Source: JBBIRM01 sp037441765 (GTDB taxonomy: Bacteria; Desulfobacterota; BSN033; UBA1163). Taken from it: DNA of 8,952 bases. Where the stretch lies: positions 1 to 8,952 of the forward strand of contig JBBIRM010000116.1 in NCBI GenBank assembly GCA_037441765.1, given 5' to 3'. The notes beneath the pieces are model-generated. The model worked only from the letters and a program-made list of their open reading frames with translations, had not been told where the DNA came from and searched no databases. Below, piece after piece: positions 5,434 to 8,952 of this stretch. Every line of letters starts with the position of its first letter. The stretch's first letter is position 1. A program made the position numbers and the translations under genes.

Positions 5434-6762
5434 ATGTTTCAAAATAAGAGAATCAAGATCGGTATTATCATCTTCGGGGTCTTCTTGCTTGGAGTGGCAA
5501 TCGGCTTAAACCGATCCCATAGGGTTTCCGCCCTCTCCAACAGTATGTATGAGGACCTGAAGGTATTTACGGATGTTCTGGGCCTCCTTCAGAAGGAGTA
5601 TGTGGAGGAGACGAATTCAAAAGACCTGATCCACGGGGCGATTAAAGGGATGTTAGAGACGCTCGACCCCCATTCTGCCTTTATGCCACCCAATATGTAC
5701 AAGGAGATGCAGGAAGAGACAAAGGGTCGCTTTGAGGGATTAGGCATCGAGATCACCATTAGAGAAGGTATCTTAACGGTTGTTTCTCCCATTGAAGAAA
5801 CCCCTGCCTTTAAGGCAGGCATTCAGGCAGGAGACCAGATTATTAAAATCAACGGGGAGCCAACAAAAAATTTAACCCTGATGGATAGCGTAAAACGATT
5901 GCGGGGGCCAAAAGGGACAAAGGTGACCATCACCATTATGAGGGAGGGGTTTACAAAACCACGAGATTTTACCTTAGTCCGTGATGTGATTCCCATTCGA
6001 AGTGTTCGTTATGAACTGTTGGATAAATATTATGGATACATTCGAATCTCCCAATTTCAGGAAAAAACTGACAATGATTTTGACAAGGCAATAAAAACCT
6101 TAGAGGAGCAGAGTAAAGGAAACCTCAAAGGTTTGATCCTTGATATGCGGAACAACCCAGGGGGTCTTCTGGATCAGGCTGTGAAGGTGGCCGATCGATT
6201 CATTGATTCAGGGATCATTGTCTCGATGAAAGGGAGGAGAGAAGACCAGAAGATGGAGTTTAAAGCACATCCAGATGGGAATTTGAGCCGTTATCCTTTA
6301 GTGGTCTTAGTAAATAGTGGAAGCGCAAGTGGTGCTGAAATCGTGGCTGGGGCCATTCAGGACCATGGACGAGGAATCATAATGGGAACTCAAACATTTG
6401 GGAAAGGGTCGGTTCAGACGATCTTTCCTCTGAAAGACGGGTCCGGACTCCGGTTGACGACTGCACGTTACTATACCCCCAATGGAAGATCCATTCAGGC
6501 CAAGGGGATAACTCCTGACATCATCGTCAAACCCTTACAGGGTGAGGAGGAAAAAGCAGTTACTCCAAAACACCCAACCGAAAAAGATTTGGAGAGACAC
6601 CTCGACGATATAGAAAAGGGTCTTCCAAAAGAGAAGCCAAAGAAGGATGAAGTAAAGAAAGAAGAGAGCAAGGAGAAAAAGCCTTTGGATCATCAACTGG
6701 ATCGTGCCCTTGAACTTCTCAAGAGTTGGGAGATATTCAAGAAGATAGCAGGAGGAAAATAA
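5434..6762 (+). CDS. ctpA: carboxyl-terminal processing protease, S41 family (CtpA)
   Basis: 442-residue exported serine protease. Residues 8-26 form an uncleaved anchor or signal sequence. A helical region (37-95) with LDPHSAFM follows, then a PDZ domain at about 97-172 (GLGIEI, TPAFKAGIQAGD, GTKVTITI), which senses substrate C termini. The S41 catalytic domain follows, with LDMRNNPGG at 236-244. The catalytic Ser is S299 in GSASGAE and the general base is K324 in TFGKGSVQ, 25 residues apart as in E. coli Tsp (S430/K455). D310 matches Tsp D441. A Lys/Glu-rich tail covers 385-425. AAGGAGG at 5422-5428 lies 5 bases before the ATG. In Pseudomonas aeruginosa the CtpA encoded next to an EnvC-like gene degrades peptidoglycan cross-link hydrolases with a partner lipoprotein. 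A similar quality-control role here is an inference from context. Confidence 0.95.
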   Translation: MFQNKRIKIGIIIFGVFLLGVAIGLNRSHRVSALSNSMYEDLKVFTDVLGLLQKEYVEETNSKDLIHGAIKGMLETLDPHSAFMPPNMYKEMQEETKGRFEGLGIEITIREGILTVVSPIEETPAFKAGIQAGDQIIKINGEPTKNLTLMDSVKRLRGPKGTKVTITIMREGFTKPRDFTLVRDVIPIRSVRYELLDKYYGYIRISQFQEKTDNDFDKAIKTLEEQSKGNLKGLILDMRNNPGGLLDQAVKVADRFIDSGIIVSMKGRREDQKMEFKAHPDGNLSRYPLVVLVNSGSASGAEIVAGAIQDHGRGIIMGTQTFGKGSVQTIFPLKDGSGLRLTTARYYTPNGRSIQAKGITPDIIVKPLQGEEEKAVTPKHPTEKDLERHLDDIEKGLPKEKPKKDEVKKEESKEKKPLDHQLDRALELLKSWEIFKKIAGGK

Positions 6763-6806
6763 ATTATATCTGGCTAAGTGTGTTCACATCGAATTTATCG
6801 AGGAGA

Positions 6807-7919
6807 ATGAAATTAAAAGGATGGATGGGTTATATTTTCTCCTTCCTGGGTGGTATCCTTCTAAGTGTTATTGCATATATTTATCTGATCCCTGAAAGAC
6901 CACTTCCCCAAGATCTCTTTTCCCAAAACGTCTCCCTCATCGATAAGATAATTTATGGTCAACTTTATGAATTGGGCATACCCAAAAAGGATGTTCTCCT
7001 CTATCAGTCAATCTTAAAAAAAGAGGGAGAATTATCTTGGGAGCAATCCCTCTTAAAGATTAAACTTCCCAAATCCATCCCGTTTGCCCTATTGGAGGGA
7101 AATTTCAGGCGAGGCCTTGAACCCCTTGGGGGATCTGTTTCCCTTCAGGCATACTCCACAAAGGATTCTTTACAATTAGTCTTAAGCCTACAGGGTCGAA
7201 TCACCCATCAACTAACATTTCTCTCTCCACAAGCAACTGTTCTCAAAACAAGTTTACGACCCAAGGTGGCTATTGTGATTGATGACCTCGGTTTAGAATA
7301 TTCAATTTCAAAGGAGCTTGTTCAGTGGGATTTCCCTATCACCTTTTCCATACTACCTTTCACTCCTTATGCTAAAACAATAGCCACTGAGGCCCACAAG
7401 AGGGGAAAGGAGGTAATCCTCCACCTTCCAATGGAACCCCATGGCTACCCTGGAGTCCAACCGGGTGAAGGGGTGCTTCTAAAGGAGATGGACGAAGAGA
7501 CACTTCTTCGTCAACTTTTTAGAGATATTGAGGAGGTCCCTTATATAAAGGGCGTGAGTAATCATATGGGTTCTCGAATGATGGAGGATCATGAGAAGGT
7601 GAGAATTGTTCTTTCAGAATTAAAGAGAAGGGATCTATATTTTCTCGATAGCCGAACGAGCCCCCAAACGGTGGGTTTAAAGGTTGCTAAATCCCTTGGG
7701 CTAAAGGCAATGGAGAGAAATCTCTTTATCGACAATTCCCTGAACGAAGAAGAGATAAAGCAGAAGATTGAGAGCTTAATCCAATTTTCACTGACCCATG
7801 GGAAAGCCATTGGTATTGGACATCCCCATCCTTCCACACTCAAATCCCTCAAAGAGATGATACCCAAGATGAAAGAAAAAGGGATCGAAATTGTCCCCCT
7901 CTCTTCTATAATGGAATAG
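6807..7919 (+). CDS. yibQ: divergent polysaccharide deacetylase family protein (YibQ-like)
   Basis: 370 residues from this start. A membrane anchor (about 8-28) is followed by a variable stalk (30-150) and a divergent polysaccharide-deacetylase domain (153-369). Family blocks are clear: VAIVIDDLG (154-162), SILPFTPYA (181-189), HLPMEP (206-211), GVSNHMGSR (249-257), FLDSRT (279-284), RNLFIDN (304-310) and AIGIGHPH (334-341). The aspartates D159/D160 and histidines H206, H253 and H339 are candidate active-site residues. The reaction is not established for the family; deacetylation of an envelope glycan is a guess. In E. coli yibQ also follows envC. ATG 6807 is chosen because the basic n-region (MKLKG) and anchor start here. 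GAGGAG sits very close in front, so ATG 6825, preceded by AAAAGG, is possible. A TTG at 6726 would overlap ctpA by 37 bases and is unlikely. Confidence 0.88.
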   Translation: MKLKGWMGYIFSFLGGILLSVIAYIYLIPERPLPQDLFSQNVSLIDKIIYGQLYELGIPKKDVLLYQSILKKEGELSWEQSLLKIKLPKSIPFALLEGNFRRGLEPLGGSVSLQAYSTKDSLQLVLSLQGRITHQLTFLSPQATVLKTSLRPKVAIVIDDLGLEYSISKELVQWDFPITFSILPFTPYAKTIATEAHKRGKEVILHLPMEPHGYPGVQPGEGVLLKEMDEETLLRQLFRDIEEVPYIKGVSNHMGSRMMEDHEKVRIVLSELKRRDLYFLDSRTSPQTVGLKVAKSLGLKAMERNLFIDNSLNEEEIKQKIESLIQFSLTHGKAIGIGHPHPSTLKSLKEMIPKMKEKGIEIVPLSSIME

Positions 7920-7926
7920 TGGATCC

Positions 7927-8334
7927 TTATGGGATGATATGTATCAGGGTGCTTACTTTATTACTTATTTCAGTCTTCCCATCTCTGAGGTAGAGGACAT
8001 AGCCCTGTAGAGAAAAGGAGCCTACCAGATTGGTCCTGATGTCAACCTCCACCATCCCTGGGAGCCCATATTTGACATTTGTTATTTTAAAACAATAGGG
8101 GCCATCTCCTGACAGGTAGAAACAGGCTGTTTTAATCTTTGGTCTACCATCTGCCTCAAAATGAATATTGACCCGAAAGGGGAAACCCCTTCGGGAATCC
8201 AATTCTTGAGGGACCTCCAATCTCAACAACCTTAATTCCCCAGGGGCAAGGCCTCGGGTGGGTGTTGTAGCACAGGAAAAGTTGGATAAAGTAACTAAAG
8301 TCATAAGAAAGATTGTGAGTAGGAACTTCTTCAT
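7927..8334 (-). CDS. small exported protein, probable lipoprotein, function unknown
   Basis: 135 residues, family not recognised. Residues 1-20 are a signal sequence (MKK, then a Leu/Thr-rich core) ending at cysteine C21 in SNFSC-ATTP. The cysteine followed by a Thr/Pro linker is typical of a lipoprotein, but Asn at -3 and Phe at -2 are a poor lipobox, so lipidation is uncertain. The remaining 110 residues alternate hydrophobic and polar positions (FRVNIHFEADG, MVEVDIRTN, FSLQGYVLYLRDG) and suggest a single beta-sandwich, perhaps Ig-like. C71 and C81 could form a disulfide. ATG 8334 is chosen because AAAAGAGG (8341-8348) sits 6 bases upstream; a TTG at 8340 would place it too close. It converges on yibQ, with 7 bases between the stops and no visible bidirectional terminator. 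Confidence 0.7.
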   Translation of the reverse strand: MKKFLLTIFLMTLVTLSNFSCATTPTRGLAPGELRLLRLEVPQELDSRRGFPFRVNIHFEADGRPKIKTACFYLSGDGPYCFKITNVKYGLPGMVEVDIRTNLVGSFSLQGYVLYLRDGKTEISNKVSTLIHIIP

Positions 8335-8358
8335 GATCAACCTCTTTTAAATTTTATG

Positions 8359-8378
8359 GGCCCCTTGCCAAGCGGACC
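8359..8378 (-). other. GC-rich hairpin between the AIR-synthase-like gene and the lipoprotein gene
   Basis: On the minus strand GGTCC, a bulged G, CTT, loop GGC, AAG and GGGCC fold into an 8-bp stem with one G-U pair. On the plus strand that pair becomes a C-A mismatch, so the minus-strand RNA is favoured. It lies 43 bases after the AIR-synthase-like stop and 25 bases before the lipoprotein ATG. No T-run follows, so it is a weak terminator candidate; it may be a leader structure. Confidence 0.25.
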
Positions 8379-8420
8379 GATCAGAATTATTTTTGTAAGA
8401 TCTTCTAACAATTATTAGTT

Positions 8421-8952
8421 CTATGCTCTGTCATAAATCTTAAGAATTTCATCCCTCGGAAGAGGTTTGAATTCTTTGTAGGATTTTCCATCCCTTACCA
8501 AAACTCTTTTGGGCCCTTTATTCACCTTACCGATCACATGAATTGGGATTGAAAACTTCTTAAAGGCCTTTTCAATTCTTAGAAGGTCTGATGGAGAGAT
8601 GGTTAGGAGCAGTGCCCCCGAGGCGATGACGCCAAGAGGGTTTAGCCCAAATTTCTGACAAAGGATATGCGATTCCCTATAGATATAAACTTTTTCTAAA
8701 TCGACCTCAATCTCTTTTTCAGAAGCCCAGGCCATCTCGATCAACCCATTAATTAAGCCTCCTTCTGTAGGGTCATGCATGGAATGGATTGAAGCAGATT
8801 TACATGCGATTTTTGCAGGTAGAAGTACATCAATTCCTGGGTTAAACATAAACCTCTTTGCCCTCTTGATGAGGTAAGGGTGGATGCCTTTTTGTAAGAG
8901 TTCGGGCTCTTTCTCCCTTGCAATGATGGAAGTTCCCTCAATACAAATTCCT
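8421..8952 (-). CDS. AIR synthase-related (PurM/ThiL/HypE superfamily) protein, C-terminal part
   Basis: The frame is open from the window edge to TAG at 8421-8423. About 176 residues are visible and the N-terminal ATP-binding half is missing. The ATG at 8849 is an internal methionine, not the start, because the family sequence GICIEGTSIIARE continues upstream of it. The C-terminal AIRS domain is recognised by IHSMHDPTEGGL, the following MAWASEKEIEVDL, GLNPLGVIASGALLLTI and HVIGKV. Members of this superfamily bind ATP and activate carboxyl, amide or phosphate oxygen. The protein lacks the C-terminal PRIC-type ending of HypE (it ends KIYDRA), so it is not a canonical hydrogenase maturation HypE, and the substrate is unknown. 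It reads toward the lipoprotein gene on the same strand, 86 bases away, so co-transcription is possible. Confidence 0.85.
   Translation of the reverse strand, partial: GICIEGTSIIAREKEPELLQKGIHPYLIKRAKRFMFNPGIDVLLPAKIACKSASIHSMHDPTEGGLINGLIEMAWASEKEIEVDLEKVYIYRESHILCQKFGLNPLGVIASGALLLTISPSDLLRIEKAFKKFSIPIHVIGKVNKGPKRVLVRDGKSYKEFKPLPRDEILKIYDRA

Noticed and set aside
5803..5819. 17-bp palindrome CCTGCCTT-T-AAGGCAGG inside ctpA, resembling the REP-like unit
   Set aside because: It encodes the conserved PDZ sequence TPAFKAGI without disturbing the frame, so it is explained by codon choice in a conserved motif.
6726..6806. TTG at 6726 as the yibQ start
   Set aside because: It would overlap ctpA by 37 bases and add a polar, basic extension before the membrane anchor. 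The ATG at 6807 gives a normal anchor-first protein.
7589..7867. 92-codon minus-strand ORF inside yibQ
   Set aside because: It lies antisense to conserved deacetylase motifs and lacks any protein signature of its own.
1..8952. CRISPR array, tRNA or rRNA genes, IS elements, toxin-antitoxin or phage-defence genes
   Set aside because: No regularly spaced direct repeats, no tRNA-like cloverleaf, no transposase or integrase motifs and no small gene pairs of that type were seen on either strand.

Overview
The window is a chromosomal segment of a Gram-negative bacterium. The best guess is a member of the Desulfobacterota (the former Deltaproteobacteria) or a close relative. This rests on the gene order ftsE-ftsX-envC-ctpA-yibQ, a full-length DUF1015 protein and an AIR-synthase-like protein nearby, moderate GC (low to mid 40s by eye), and frequent AGG/AGA arginine codons. 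The taxon is inferred from gene content, not from a marker gene. Nothing here indicates phage, plasmid or IS material.

Layout. (1) 1-184: end of an unidentified upstream region, then a promoter-like site (TTGCAT-17-TATAAT). (2) 185-883 (+): exported Mip/FkpA-type FKBP peptidyl-prolyl isomerase. (3) 884-1156: convergent gap with an imperfect 20-bp inverted repeat of REP type. (4) 1157-2398 (-): DUF1015 protein. (5) 2399-2620: divergent control region with a perfect 12-bp palindrome, a possible 15-codon leader peptide, and a terminator-like hairpin ahead of ftsE. (6) 2621-7919 (+): five tightly packed genes, ftsE, ftsX, envC, ctpA and yibQ. The ftsE/ftsX junction overlaps by 4 bases and the other gaps are 7, 38 and 44 bases. 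(7) 7927-8334 (-): small exported, probably lipid-anchored protein of unknown function. (8) 8421-8952 (-): C-terminal part of an AIR-synthase/ThiL-superfamily protein that runs off the window.

How the genes work together. The five-gene unit is a peptidoglycan-remodelling module for cell division. FtsE and FtsX form an ABC-type transmembrane signalling complex. EnvC has a LytM domain that has lost its zinc ligands, so it should activate amidases rather than cut peptidoglycan itself. CtpA is an exported serine protease; its P. aeruginosa relative destroys peptidoglycan hydrolases. YibQ is a membrane-anchored divergent polysaccharide-deacetylase-fold protein that commonly accompanies envC.

Most notable points. 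FtsE has arginine instead of lysine at the Walker A position (R41), together with an altered ABC signature. The ftsE leader lacks a Shine-Dalgarno sequence but carries a hairpin, T-tract and mini-ORF arrangement that looks like attenuation. I do not see a convincing wholly new system; the region is mostly a known envelope module with these local oddities.
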